From: Circinella umbellata
Taxonomy: Eukaryota > Mucoromycota > Mucoromycetes > Mucorales > Lichtheimiaceae
Assembly (NCBI GenBank): GCA_025093555.1
Contig: JAIWNF010000042.1
Coordinates: 372,001-436,000, forward strand
Direction: 5' to 3'
Length of the DNA stretch: 64,000 nt
Shown here: piece after piece, positions 46,597 through 59,355 of the stretch
Numbering within the stretch: the first letter of the stretch is position 1
How the letters are laid out: each line of letters begins with the position of its first letter
Made by a program: the position numbers and the translations under genes
Notes under the pieces: model-generated
What the model saw: only the letters and a program-made list of their open reading frames with translations
Told to the model about the DNA's origin: nothing
Database searches by the model: none

Positions 46597-48486
46597 ATGG
46601 CCCATAAGCAACTTAAGATCGCGTTTATTCACCCAGATCTTGGAATTGGTAATTGGGAAATCTCTTTATGTTTTCAATTGAAAAGTGTCTATCAATTAAT
46701 TATGCATTTATTAACAAAATAATAATAACTTCTCGGGATTTAGGCGGAGCCGAGCGTCTTGTAGTAGATGCAGCCGTTGGATTGCAAATGAAAGGTCACG
46801 ATGTAATATTTTATACAAGTCATCATGATCCAAAGCATTGCTTTGAAGAAACTCGAGACGGTAAGCTCTTACTGTCTATATATATATATATATATAGGAC
46901 GCGACAACCATAGGAGCAACAGATATATGAGACTCAAATATTTATATTTGTACCGTCAGGCACATTAAAGGTCAACGTTCGTGGCGATTGGCTTCCTCGT
47001 ACAATATTCGGTCGGTTTTATATCCTATGTGCTATATTTCGACAAATTGTTCTTGCATTTTCATTGATATATCAAGACGATAAAGAATATGATGTCTTGG
47101 TTATTGATCAATTAAGTGCATGCATTCCTTTATTTAAATCATTAAGCTCCGCACGGGTAAGTTCTTTATCAATTATTAGATCAAGACTTAGAGGAGGCTG
47201 CTAGTTAATATTGGTTACTAGGCATCAACTAATCTGATTAATTTATCTTATATACAAAGATTCTTTTCTATTGTCACCATCCTGATTTATTATTAACCTC
47301 ACGTGAATCACTCATTAAAAAACTGTATCGGATACCGGTTGATAAGTGGGAAGAATGGACTACAGGTGAGACTAAAAGAAAAAAAAAAGAGAAAAATGGC
47401 ATTTGTTTGAAGAGGACCACCAACTCAGTTTTTCTTACAAAAAAAAGGAATGTCGGATAGAATTGCTGTGAATAGCGGATATACTGGCAGCGTTTTTAAA
47501 GAGTCTTTTCGATCCATAAAGCAAATACCTGAAATTCTTTACCCACCTATCAACTTTACTGGATACGATCGATCCGTTGATTTAAATGATGAATCTGTAA
47601 AAATATTACAATGGTAAAACATCGAGTAGAGCATTGGAAAAAAAATAAGTTTTTGAAGTCATTTTATAAAACTAACTAACTATTACTATGTAGCTCGCAA
47701 AAGATGTTGATTTCTATTAATCGATTCGAACGCAAGAAAAACGTCGAGTTGGCTCTGCGCGCTTTTGCATCATTGAAAGAAATGGTGTCAGCCGAGACCC
47801 TTTCTAAATACCGTCTAGTGCTTGCTGGTAGGTTTGGGAAAGATAACATACGTGTTTATAGTTATTTTGTTCTTTGACCAACAGAAAAAATTATCAAAAA
47901 TACAGGTGGCTATGATCGACGCGTTCAAGAAAATGTTGAATACCTTGAAGAATTGGATCAACTCGCCAAGTCTGAATTTGGATTGAAAACATTTACGATA
48001 TACCCATCATCATTGGATCTCCCACCTAGCGACACTCAAATAATCTTTCTTTGTTCATTCAATGATGCTCAACGTACTTACTTGTTAAGCGAAGCTGACT
48101 TGATGCTCTATACACCATCCAATGAACATTTTGGTATTACGCCCGTAGAAGGAATGTATGGATGTTTACCAGTGATTGCATGTAATTCTGGGGGACCCGT
48201 TGAAACTATCAAACATGAAGAAACAGGGCTTTTATTACCTTCAGATCCGGAAGCTTGGGGGTGTGGTATTAAGGATTTTGTAACGGGGAAATATGACAAA
48301 ATGAAAATGGGAAGACAAGGGCGTGAACATGTACGACAAAAGTTTTCATTAGAAGCTTTTTCAAATCAATCACAAGAAATTATTGACGATATGATGGCAC
48401 AACCCCTTAAAAAGTCTAGTGTTGTACTATACTTTTTATTTGCCATGGTAATGGTTTTGATAGCAGTAGTATATGCATGTTTATAA
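46597..48486 (+). CDS. ALG2: Alpha-1,3/1,6-mannosyltransferase ALG2
   Basis: ER enzyme that adds the second and third mannoses to the dolichol-linked N-glycan precursor on the cytosolic face. Exons are 46597..46648, 46744..46860, 46960..47156, 47260..47365, 47448..47613, 47694..47827 and 47906..48486, giving 450 residues. It is a GT4-family GT-B fold: the N-terminal glycine loop is [20 protein letters not shown], followed by YCHHPD and the motif [10 protein letters not shown]. The C-terminal donor-binding EX7E motif is in [15 protein letters not shown], then GGPVETI. A C-terminal membrane segment ([20 protein letters not shown]) ends the protein, as in yeast Alg2. Confidence 0.95.
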
Positions 48487-49040
48487 ACAGACTCCATTTA
48501 CTTAAAACTAGCAATAGTCCCATCCTGCAGCGCACGTACATCGATAAGACTAAAATGCCAGATAATTGCAAAGTAGTAAAACAAACCTTATAACTCCTTT
48601 TTATGTTTCCTCTCCTCAAATTTTTTTTACTAGCATCTTAATACGTAAGAAAAAAATTTAATACCAATAATCTTTTGATATTTTGTTTCGTTATATGTAT
48701 TTATATATAAAAAAAAACTAATATTACGATATACTACGATTCCGATTTACTTCTAACCAAGTGAAAAACAGAGAAAACAGCCGACAAGATGTGTCAAAAT
48801 GGTAAAACAAAAAAAAATTGTGTGTAAAGAGAAACACAAAAAAAAGGAGAGGATGAAAAGATAAATGTAAATGATTGTGTATATATAATTATGTTATTTG
48901 TTGTGAGGGTGCGTGTGAGGATGTACTGATGCATAATCGAATAATAGTAATGATAATAATGATGATAATAATAGTATAATAATAATAATAAGAAAAATGT
49001 AATAATGATAATGAATGAAAAATTTCTACTAAAAAAAAAT
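48487..49040. other. Intergenic region between converging ALG2 and PKA-R
   Basis: AT-rich 3'-3' spacer containing (AAT/GAT)n runs near 48940-49010. No gene recognised. Confidence 0.6.
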
Positions 49041-50516
49041 TTATGATGTTTGCTGCTGACTACTTATGATGGCATGATAATTTTCAGAATTGCGTTTCAG
49101 GATATCCAAAACAGGCCCAAGGAGTCGGGTAAATGCTTTTTTACCCAAGGTGGCACATTTTAATCGACCTTGCGCCACTACTGTTGCAGCACGAGGACTA
49201 TCATTGAGTAATGCCAATTCTATTAAGGAGAGATGTTGTTTTCAATAAGTAAAAATAGAATTGTATATTTTTCCCTCCTTATATATATTATATGCAACAT
49301 GACTATCCCGACAAAAGTAAAAAAAAAAAGCAGAAAGCATACCTCCAAAATAAGCAGCGCGGGCTAATTGATTTACTTCGCTACCATCCTTATATACAAC
49401 GGCATCACCTGATTCAATCATATAAAACCGATCCCCAATATCACCTTGTATCACAACCTCTTCACCATCATTAAAATATACGGACTCGAGAGCATCTGCC
49501 ACTTTGTGTCGTTCATAAGGCTCCAAGGACTTCAATAAGGGCACGTCTCGTAAGAACGATTCATACAATCGACGTTTTCTCGAAGTGTTTTCCATCAAAA
49601 TAGTTCGAAAAGTAATGCGATCCAAAGCCCATAAAACAGCATCTGATGTTGCAATAATAGTAGCCGCTCTTGGAGCGTTATACATCAAAGCCAATTCACC
49701 AAAACTCCCACCTGCTTCATAACTTGTGACTTTTACGGCTTCCTCTTGATTATTTTTTGTAATAAAACAATCGAATGTACCAGATTCAACCACATAAAAA
49801 TAATCACCTACACCTCCTTGTTCAATGACCTTTTCTTCCTGGGTCACTCGTTTCTCAGCCATAGCATGAACCACATCTTGATATTGCTCTTCATCCAGGT
49901 TTCGGAACAGGAAATTGCTGGCCACACTGACTTTAATCCTTTCGCATTGTTCTGGTGACTTTGGAATAACTTTTTTGGGATAGTCGCTACCGGAAGAAGG
50001 TGTCATGCTTTCAGCACTAACCGAAACTCGTCGGTCTCGGTTATATTGAGGCTCAAACGAGATGGGGGATCCCAATGTGTCCATCTGTTCATCTTCATCG
50101 TATTCTTCGTCGTCATTGTCTTCGTCGCCGTCGTCAGAATAACTATAAGTAACAATACGTTGTACTGGTGGCGCTTGATCGAAAAGCTTTCCGTTATTAT
50201 CCTTACTATTGCTAATGAGAGTAGTAGTATCAGTAGGTGTAGTTGCCGATAAAGGATGTTGTTCTCCTGACAAAACCATCGAGTCAACTGTATTAGTCAA
50301 AATATAAGGTTGTTGTCGCTTTTGAGTTTCTAAAGGTAACGTTCCTTGTTGTCGAAAAGCAGCGCGTTGTTCCTCAAGTTTATGATTGAAGAAGTTTGCA
50401 CAAAACTGTAAAACGTCTTGAGGCCCACGTGCTCGACAGTATTGAGCATGGAGTTCAGCAAGAAGATCGTTATATTCATTATTTTCAGTAAAACTGAAAT
50501 TACTATCGATTGTCAT
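49041..50516 (-). CDS. PKAR: cAMP-dependent protein kinase regulatory subunit
   Basis: Inhibits the PKA catalytic subunit until cAMP binds. Exons are 49343..50516 and 49041..49219, giving 450 residues. The N-terminal docking/dimerisation region is YNDLLAELHAQYCRARGPQDVLQFCANFF. A long disordered acidic linker follows. The inhibitor site is RRVSV at residues 162-166; having serine at the acceptor position makes it a substrate-type (RII-like) subunit. Two cyclic-nucleotide-binding domains follow, with phosphate-binding cassettes FGELALMYNAPRAATI and GGELALLNDSPRAATV; each keeps the Glu and Arg that hold cAMP. The single intron falls inside the second cassette. Mucorales are known to have several PKAR paralogues, and I cannot say which this is. 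Confidence 0.95.
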
Positions 50517-53146
50517 ATTAAAGCTTTATGTGTGAAAAGAAAAAAGATATTGTATGTGAGAAAAAAAAAAGGTTGAGAAAGAAAGAAAAAGAAAAAAACG
50601 GGCAAAGATTGAAAACTTATACTGAAAAGGAATGATCTCATGACATTTTTTTTGGCAAATAATAATAAAAAAAAACGGGGTGAGTTAATCTCAACTGTTT
50701 GCATACGAAAAAGGGTTCAAGTAGAAAAACGTTTTTTATTTGCTTATTATGGTCTTTAAACACATTTATTTTTATAACTACTACTCTAATGCTAATAATT
50801 TTTTACTCCTTGAACTTCTTTATAAAACATACTTGAATCTTATTAGAATAATAAAAGCCCTGTATAAAATTAAAAACACATGTAAGTATAAAAAATTACA
50901 TAAATTTTTAAAATAGTATCATTTAACAAAGTTAAAATATTGTTTTATGTGAATGAATATCAGAAATTGAGGAACATTCGTTCTTTCAGTGATCATCAAA
51001 ATGAGCTGGGTTTAATAGCAAAAAGTTCATTCATCATACAATCACATAATAACAGTATTTATACTTATAAACAATAATAATAACAATAATATATAGAAAT
51101 AAAACTTACCAGTACAAGAAGTGTTGAGTAAAGAAAACAAAAATGTGCGAGTATTCGTGTCATTTATACAAAAAAAAATTTTTTTCGGCGGTGTGTCGGT
51201 GTATAAAACAAAAGAAAAAGTGACGGGCAAAAAAAAAAAAATCATGGCTCCGGAGGTTTTAACTGAAAATGATTAGTTCCATTTTCAAGCATGCATGTAA
51301 CCTTCCCAACAGAGTAGTACCCTTCTTTTTTTTAACTTTTTGACAGCTCGTTTTTGCTACTCAATATATTTACTACATTCATATTTGATAAAATATTCCT
51401 CCAGTCTCGACTCCTTTTTTATGTGATTCCACGTCTTATTTATCATCGACATGGAAATGTTTCTTTTGTCACAATTGAATCGTGATAAAGAAAAACCGAT
51501 GGCTCCGCCACTCCGAATGACTGTATTATAAGACGCGTATTAGTTGTAACAAGATACCGCTGTGATATCGGACACAGTGAGTATGATTAGGGGTTTTAAA
51601 AGGTAAGCTTATCCAAAACAGAGAGACCTATATAACTCTCAGAAAAACTTACGTTAGATGGCGCCATACCAAAGCTCTCACAAGGTATTTAATTGGTGCT
51701 AACAGGGGATAGAGAGGAGAAGGAGAAGGCGGACATTGCTATCTGTCACTATTGTCATTAGAAAACTAATTATAAGAAAATCTTTACTGGATGACAAAGG
51801 AAGGTAAGGAACTACTGCTGTTAAAACAGGGTATCTAACAAAGAAAAAGAAAATTACAGCTTTTTTAAACATCTAAGCAACACCTTTTCTTCTCTTATTC
51901 TCAATATGTTGATCATAATTCAACATCATCTATTCAAAATGAAAGGGACTACTTCAACGAAAGAATATGCATCTTTAAAGATTAATGGGTAAAGAAGAAA
52001 AATGAAATAACTGTGTTTATGCGAAGACTACATTATACAGTAGTTCATCACAAATGGGTGATAATTGATATACAAGTGCCTTCAGTTTTTTTAAATACCT
52101 CTGGTAAATAAGTATTCGTTCATTGATAAAATACGCGCATAAACTTCCTGGTATTGTTGAAAAACTCGACTATTATATATCACAAATCGAGTGGGGATGG
52201 TCTAAAATAAAAACAATAGCAAAAGAGTTTGAGCTGTTATATTTAAAAGAGTGACACGCTTGACCCCGTTCTATTAATTGAAACAAAATAATAGAAGAAG
52301 CTTTTACGTATATTTAGTAATAACAAATCAAAAATGACCACATTTGTAATAAAAACAAATTAAACTTCTTTACATAGAAGCTACTGTGTCTGTGATTTAT
52401 TACGTTCATTTGTATGCAATAAGAAGGAGGGATTAAAACTTCAATTGTACTAGTATACTGAGGCAAACATCGTTGTACGTAGCATACGTAAAATGCATGA
52501 TTTATTCTTTGTGTGAATACTACTTGACACTTAATAATTTATCAGTGAAATCGGCTTACGTACAGTTAATGACTAGAGAATTTTTAGGTCTCTATTATGA
52601 TAAGTGATCATTAATTGCTGTTGAATATGAATGATATAGAGTTGAGAACGTAGAGGCGGTAAAAAAAAGGAGTGATATTTGACAAATTACGTACGTAATA
52701 TTGTAAATAATTCTATCATCATTATTGTCGTTATTGAAATGACTAGTAATCACAGTAACTGAATTCAAGCTCTTGTAACGACGATAATCGATATCATCTA
52801 ACTGGGAGTAATTCTCATGATTTTTGAAATCCATTATATTTCATTTGTTAGATGAGCACAAATATTCAATACAATCAACACTAGGCTTATTAAACATCTG
52901 TCAATGGTATCAAAACATCATTCATTGTCTATTATTTGAACGATAGATTATTATTATGCTTGTTATTATTAGGGATTGTTTTTATAGTGAATTAAGCGAT
53001 TGAAGAGAAAAGTATTATATGTGTATAACAAAAAAAAACCATACATTAATTAATTAAAAAAAGGAAGATATTAAAACAAAAAAAGAAGTTTTGTACGATG
53101 TGAGAGGAAAGGAGTAGTAGGTAGAATACATATATCATTATTATTA
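50517..53146. other. Gene-poor region upstream of PKA-R
   Basis: 2.6 kb, AT-rich, with pyrimidine/purine runs just before the PKA-R start. No further coding or RNA feature I can defend. Confidence 0.5.
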
Positions 53147-56100
53147 TTATTTTGTAAGGACATGAACTGCAAGAAGTTCTCTAAACTTCAACCTGTCAAA
53201 TTGTATTCCATTTCTACCTAACACCTCATTAAAAAATTGTTCTTCATCGCCCTCAGTAATATGACCGCTGACTGCCAATGCTGCCTTGACTTCTTCACCA
53301 CGTTCTTCGCCAATAAATCCCATATTTAATATTCGAGCAGTTTCACCAAAATTACCACCCCATAATAACGGTTCTAAATACTTGAGAACTGCTAACCCAG
53401 TCTTGAATAAAATAATGTCACCTTCGAGTAAAAATATATCCCATAACCATGATGAAAGTTCCAATGGAACAATCGACGAGAATATGGTCATGAACCAATC
53501 GGGTAAATAATGGTCGGGTGTGAGCGATAAATTTTTAAAATGCAAATATAATTTGGGAAGATTTTCGGCAAACCCGATGTTAAATATTTTGAAATATCCA
53601 CGGACACGTTGTTCGTCTCCATCATAGAGAGCAGAAAGTACACCTGACTTCCGTATCATGTTTGGTAAAGCTATTAATGTTTCTTCAGTACTCATGTTTA
53701 GTAGTAACATACCAGCAAGGAAGGATGTTCCTCGGGACTATATAATGTAAGAATGAATAAATAATTTCTTTTCCCTGCTTTGATTTATAAATCTAATGTC
53801 AGCTACTTTGCTATCTTACATAAGAGTCATCTTGCCGAAGATAAGAATATCCTTGAAGTACTTTTTTCAATGATGAAAACAATGGTCCGTCAGGCTATAT
53901 TTCGAAGATAAAATAAAATAATTAGATTTACATCTATGTCACTTTGAACAAGAAAAAGGATAATTACCTGGAACACGCAAAGACTTGGCAAGGTCCTCAA
54001 TATATCTTCTTCAATATTCTTTTTCAAAAATTGAGAAGACTCGGAATCGTCTATGGGTATCTTATCAAGGCCACTTCCACTTCCATCTTCTTCATCACCT
54101 GAATCAATAGCATCACCAAGCCGGACATCATCCACAGAACGGATGTCACTATTATTCTCTCCATCACTGTTATTGCTACTACGAACAGTACCATCACGAC
54201 TATATCTTCCTTCTGACGATACTCGTTCTCGTTCTCGTCTTTGTTTTGCGTACATTTCTTGTAAATCCATCCCTTTTCGACTTTGATGATTGGTTTCTTC
54301 TTGTTGATAATAATGATCTTCATCGTCATAATCATCATAATCATCATAGTCATCCTCCTCAATAACATCATTCACATGCGCCATTGTACCTTCTTCATAC
54401 CTATTACCTTGTAATATATTTTCATCTATACTTTCAGGGTAATGAGTCCGTTCAGATGGATCTTCTTGAAGTACATTGAGACTGCTAGTTCTTCGTACTC
54501 GTCTCAAGTTATATAATTCATCATTTTCTTCAATGCTTTGTCTTATCCATTCAGGTTCATGTCGTTTATTTCGATGATGAAGTTCGTCGTCGCTGCCCAT
54601 AGTAGATAAATTCCCTTTATTATACACTTGCTTTGTGGATGAGTCATTGTTGGATCCATTTGTTTGTCCACTCTCGTTTTTAAAGGATTCTGTATAATAA
54701 ACCTCCATTTACATTTAGTACTTCCGAAGCGCTTTTATTTTGTTATCCCTGCAATATTTTTTTTTTTACCTTTTGTGAGTTTCAGATTATTTCCTATAGC
54801 AAGCATCCAAACGCGCTTTCTGCATCTTGGTGGAACCCCTTGCAGCCATAATTCATGTGTTCTTCTATCTTTAACCCTAAATAATAATTATGGTCATTTT
54901 CATCATTTAAAAAAAGTACGTGCTTAGAAACGTATGTATCATGATACCTTATACTCCAGTTGGTCAATATCTCATCTTCCCAAATATGTAATGCTTGAGA
55001 CATTTTTTTATCTTTTTCTTCTCTTCGTTTATGATGCTCTCGTTCTTTTTTGGCCTCTATTATATACAGATATAGATGATTAAGCATTATATGTTTTTCA
55101 AAGAAAAATACAAAAAAACTGGTTAGCCATGAATATATAATGTATACTAACCTAATAGTTTTGCTTTTTTCATCATTGCTTGATGTTGCTGTAAATGCTT
55201 CTTTTCTTCGTATGGATCCTTTGGTGGTAACATTCTATTGTTATTCAAAGTACAAACTTTTTCAGTTCTAGATCCAGAATTCTATTCAAAAAAAGATGTG
55301 ATAGATGTATTTTTTTTTATATACCTCGGTCTTGTCTTGGATATAACTGTATCAAGTGGCGATGGTTTTTGTGTACTTTTACGTGAAAAGGGGTTAAGGC
55401 TATTTGTTCTCTCCCATAATTAGTTTTCTTTCTTTTTTTTTAAGAAGAAAGGTATATATGGACTTCTCTCAATCCCCATTATCTAATTTCTGTCGTTTTT
55501 TTTTTTCATTTTTACCTTGACCTCCGTTTTATTGCTTTTACAGAAGAACCTCCGGATTGTGCGACGAATTCTCTCTCATAAACACTTCGTCTCGCTCCTC
55601 TTTGAAATACTGGTTGTTGATTATGGTCATGTCCATTCGGCGTATCCGATAACTCTCTCCCGGATGCAGCGGCGGCGGCGGCGGCAGCGGCAGCCGCTGC
55701 TGCTGTAGCTGCTGTAGCTGTTGTTGAGGGACTATCATTTAATACATCTGATATAGAATAAAATGGCCCAGAAACATCTGCTGTAGTGATTGACATTTGA
55801 TGACGGGATGGCTGCTGTCGAGGAGAATTTTGTTGTTGTTGCTGTTGTTGTTGCTGTGGTAATGTCCTCCTAGGCATAAATTTCATAAATTTGGATGATT
55901 CAAATTGATGATTTGTTGAATCCCGTGGTAAATCCAATGATACTTCTTCGAAAAATTGATCGTATTGATATGTTTTTCTAGTATCTGAGGGCCATTCATT
56001 TTGGCTATGTCGTGTACTATTATTATTGATGTTGCTATTAATATCATCCTTAGGGGGTGGCGGCGGAGGGGAAGTGTTCAACGTGTTACTTGAAGTAGAT

Positions 56101-56405
56101 CCCGCACTATCCAAAGGAAATGCGGATCCATTCCCAGAAAGATCATCAAGTAATTTATCTGCTGTTGTTGTTGCTGTCTCTGAGGCAGTCATAGATTCTG
56201 TAACCGGAATGGAAGTGGTGGCAGCACTAATATCAGTACCATGAGCGCGAGTTGATGGTGAGTTGCTATTATTATTACTGTCGTCCTCTAAATCAATCGT
56301 AGCCATCTGTGAATCAGTAGATAATCGTACAGAGGAAAACTCTTGTGATAGTCTAGTATCATCGTCCATTTCGGTCAAGCCAGATTCGTTCTGACTTCTT
56401 CGCAT
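53147..56405 (-). CDS. TBC (Rab-GAP) domain protein, TBC1D12/14-like
   Basis: Exons in order are 55516..56405, 55152..55234, 54948..55056, 54770..54876, 53968..54689, 53820..53894 and 53147..53737, giving 858 residues. The first about 297 residues are low-complexity: Ser/Thr-rich, a proline run, poly-Gln and a poly-Ala run. A charged coiled helix follows (EAKKEREHHKRREEKDKK), then the TBC start (ALHIWEDEILTNWS, LWLQGVPPRCRKRVWMLAIGN). About 240 residues of acidic insert, coded by one exon, split the domain. TBC resumes with the arginine finger in IEEDILRTLPSLCVF and continues through LPKLYLHFKNLSLTPDHYLPDWFMTIFS, SWLWDIFLLEGD and LFKTGLAVLKYLE. The usual YxQG glutamine-finger motif reads YSRG, so GAP activity may be altered. 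TBC1D14-like proteins act on endosomal/autophagy Rabs. Confidence 0.9.
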
Positions 56406-57818
56406 TCAGTTTATAAAGAAGAGAGAGAGAAAAGGTATATTATAAAAGAAGTTACAGGTGATTAAAAAAGAAAGGGGTTGTTTTATTATAAAAGCAAAGA
56501 CAAGTTATTACTCGTTTTGCCTTAAAAAGGTTATCTGTACGACGATTGCAGCTTAAGAAAAAAGTCCGTCTTCTCGTTCTATGCCAAAAAGTTATTTTAA
56601 TCCCTAATTCCATTCTTTCTATCAGCTCTTGCACAACATCAATCAACCATTCCATGAAAAGCTCAATGTTTTGTAGTACAAAGAGCAAAACAAATTATAT
56701 TTATTATTTACAAATGATAAATATTCTGGCTCTTTATTTCCACGATAACCAATGGTTTCTGTGGTAACAATGGAACTGACGCCATAATATTCCACTACTG
56801 CATCGCGCTAAATCTCGGTGTAATTCAACATTACTTTTACTTAATATGGCGGGCCTAATATCAATCTATATTGTCCAGCCTTTTCACTTTTAACTTACGT
56901 ATTGTTTTGGTATGATATGCTTTATTCCTGTCATAAAATTGTAGCATTATCTGGCATGTTGCCTTGAAAAAAAGTTTAGCTTGTTCACTTGGTCCAAGCT
57001 AACACTTGTTGGGTCTACATTATATGCTTTAAACGTGCAGTCAACTAAAATAATAAGTACTGTATATATTTAGTTTGGGGAATACTGTAACGGTATTTAT
57101 TTTCAATTTAATTTACAAATCAAAATTTTCTAATCTAACGGGATCCCATCAAAATGCTATAATATGTATAAAAAAATAAAAAAATGGTATGAAACGATAG
57201 CAAGTTAATAAATGAAGCGTTATCAATACATATTCATACTACTATTAATAGTAGTAGTCCATTCACAATTATCTCCACTATGATATAATATAACTTACCA
57301 TAAACAAATTGAAAGGAACCCGCCAGATTATATTTTGACATGTAAAAAAAAGAAAATAAATTTCAATGAGAACTATTGCTTTCTTACACAATTATTTGAT
57401 GATATATATCTAAAAGTTACAAAGATATAATGCTTACCAAGTAAGACAGGTCAATGCTTCTTCCCTCTCGGGCACACCAACCTGGATAAAAAAAAAAAAA
57501 AAATATGGTTCCCTGTGGATGGTCTCTGCCATACAATGCCGTTGCACAGCTTTTTTTACAAAATGGGAAAACGTTACAACGACATAAGGTTTGAGTATCC
57601 ACAAGGAACCACCCAGGAGCCTTGGACCCAGGGGACCTTGAAGATTGTGCCAGCTGTCTTGGGAACTATAATCATATTAAAGAAACACATGTCATTATTA
57701 GTAAAAAAATAATAAGTATCATATAATGTTATCGAAAGTAAGGGAGCAGCGAGGGAAATAAATATTATTATGAATATAGAATACTTACACTTCATTTGAC
57801 TAGCTGGCACAAAAAAAC

Positions 57819-57950
<132 letters not shown>

Positions 57951-59103
57951 TTAAGATACTTTTTTTTTGAGTGAAATAATTCTGCCTTTTTATATCTTTT
58001 TTTAATCCAGCTTTAATTTTTCGTCTACTCTCATGACAACATGTGGTCAATTAGATATGCTACGTACCTTTTTGGTGTAGACAAGTTATCAACATGTTAA
58101 TCACTGATCTATTATTATGATCATGTCTCAAATAAGAAGTAAGAGAACTAAAAGAAACAATTTCTTTGTTATGCTCAAATATTAATTCGCGTGATCGGAT
58201 TGATAAACTATTCTATGCTCTTAAAAGAGTAGGGGGGCGGATCACAAATTTTCTTTTTGAACTTGCATTAAACAAGTGTGGCTATATATCACTTATATCA
58301 CTCCTGCATTTCTTTTTTTGTTATTTATCATCCCGCTTTTTTTTGGTGAGATAAATGCCTTATTATCACTGACGCGGGAGATAACTAATACTTATTTTTT
58401 AATTTGAAAAACTTTGTTTTATTGAAAAGAATAATTTCTCTATTAAAAGAAATGTAGTATAATTATTCATAATCAGAGAACAAGAGGTGTATATGATATC
58501 TAGCTAATAATTTATTATGAAATGGCGTTTAGCGATCACCAGATATCACGGCTGTTTATCAAGTAAAGTAGGGCAGTGTATGGTCGATTAATTTCTTTGT
58601 TATAATCAAATCTTAATATATAACAAAATTGGTATAGTGTTACCCTTACATTCGAAGCAAGACCTTCGGAATATGATAATGTTAAAAAAGAAAAATAAAG
58701 GGGAAAAGATAAACAAGACGCGTTGTCTTTTTGTGTTACTAGAATTAAATTCTAAAATGCCAGATCAATTTTTCACTCGTCTATGCTGAAACCACTAATG
58801 ATGACAATAAAAATACTACTTTTAGAGTGATAAAATCAATAAGAATAAATTATATATTTATGGAGTATATTTGAAGAGAAGATAGTGATAAAAAGAATAA
58901 CTAAGGCTAATGAATAATTACTTACGTATAATGAATAAATCCCATCAAGAGTAATAAATTAAGGTAACAATAAAGAATGTAAAAATAGCACAGCGAATGA
59001 TCTTTATTTTTATTATTACTTTATTAAAACCTAAAAAACTCCCCGAAGATTTCCATATTTTGGATGTTGTTGATAAATAGAATGTGAAAGATTTATAATC
59101 ATT

Positions 59104-59355
59104 TTGTTAAGCTATAGAACAATCCGTAACGACGTGTTGTCAATTATTTTTGCTTCTAAACGGAACAGCAACGACCACAACAACTACTTTTCAATTAATT
59201 CGCTTGTATTCCAATCTCTTGAAATAACAATCAGCAATGATGATGATGACGATGAAGAAGAAGGAGATACCCAAGAGACCAATGAAGAAGGTCCCGGTAT
59301 CTTACAGACCCAAGCTAAACAAGATCAAATTATGCAATATTTACTTTATCAATGA
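59104..59355 (+). other. Unassigned open frame with acidic C-terminus
   Basis: About 83 codons ending in a protein-like tail (DDDDDEEEGDTQETNEEG, then QTQAKQDQIMQYLLYQ). No ATG at the start of the frame; an acceptor-like TTAAG lies at its 5' edge. It may be the final exon of an unrecognised gene, or a relic. No family recognised. Confidence 0.25.

Noticed and set aside
55517..56244. Frames opposite the TBC protein's poly-Ala and poly-Gln regions
   Set aside because: Arise from trinucleotide-rich coding sequence on the other strand.
57417..57712. Small gene in the GC-richer block around 57.5 kb
   Set aside because: Both strands read open and share repeated-looking words, but no start, splice set or family could be agreed on.
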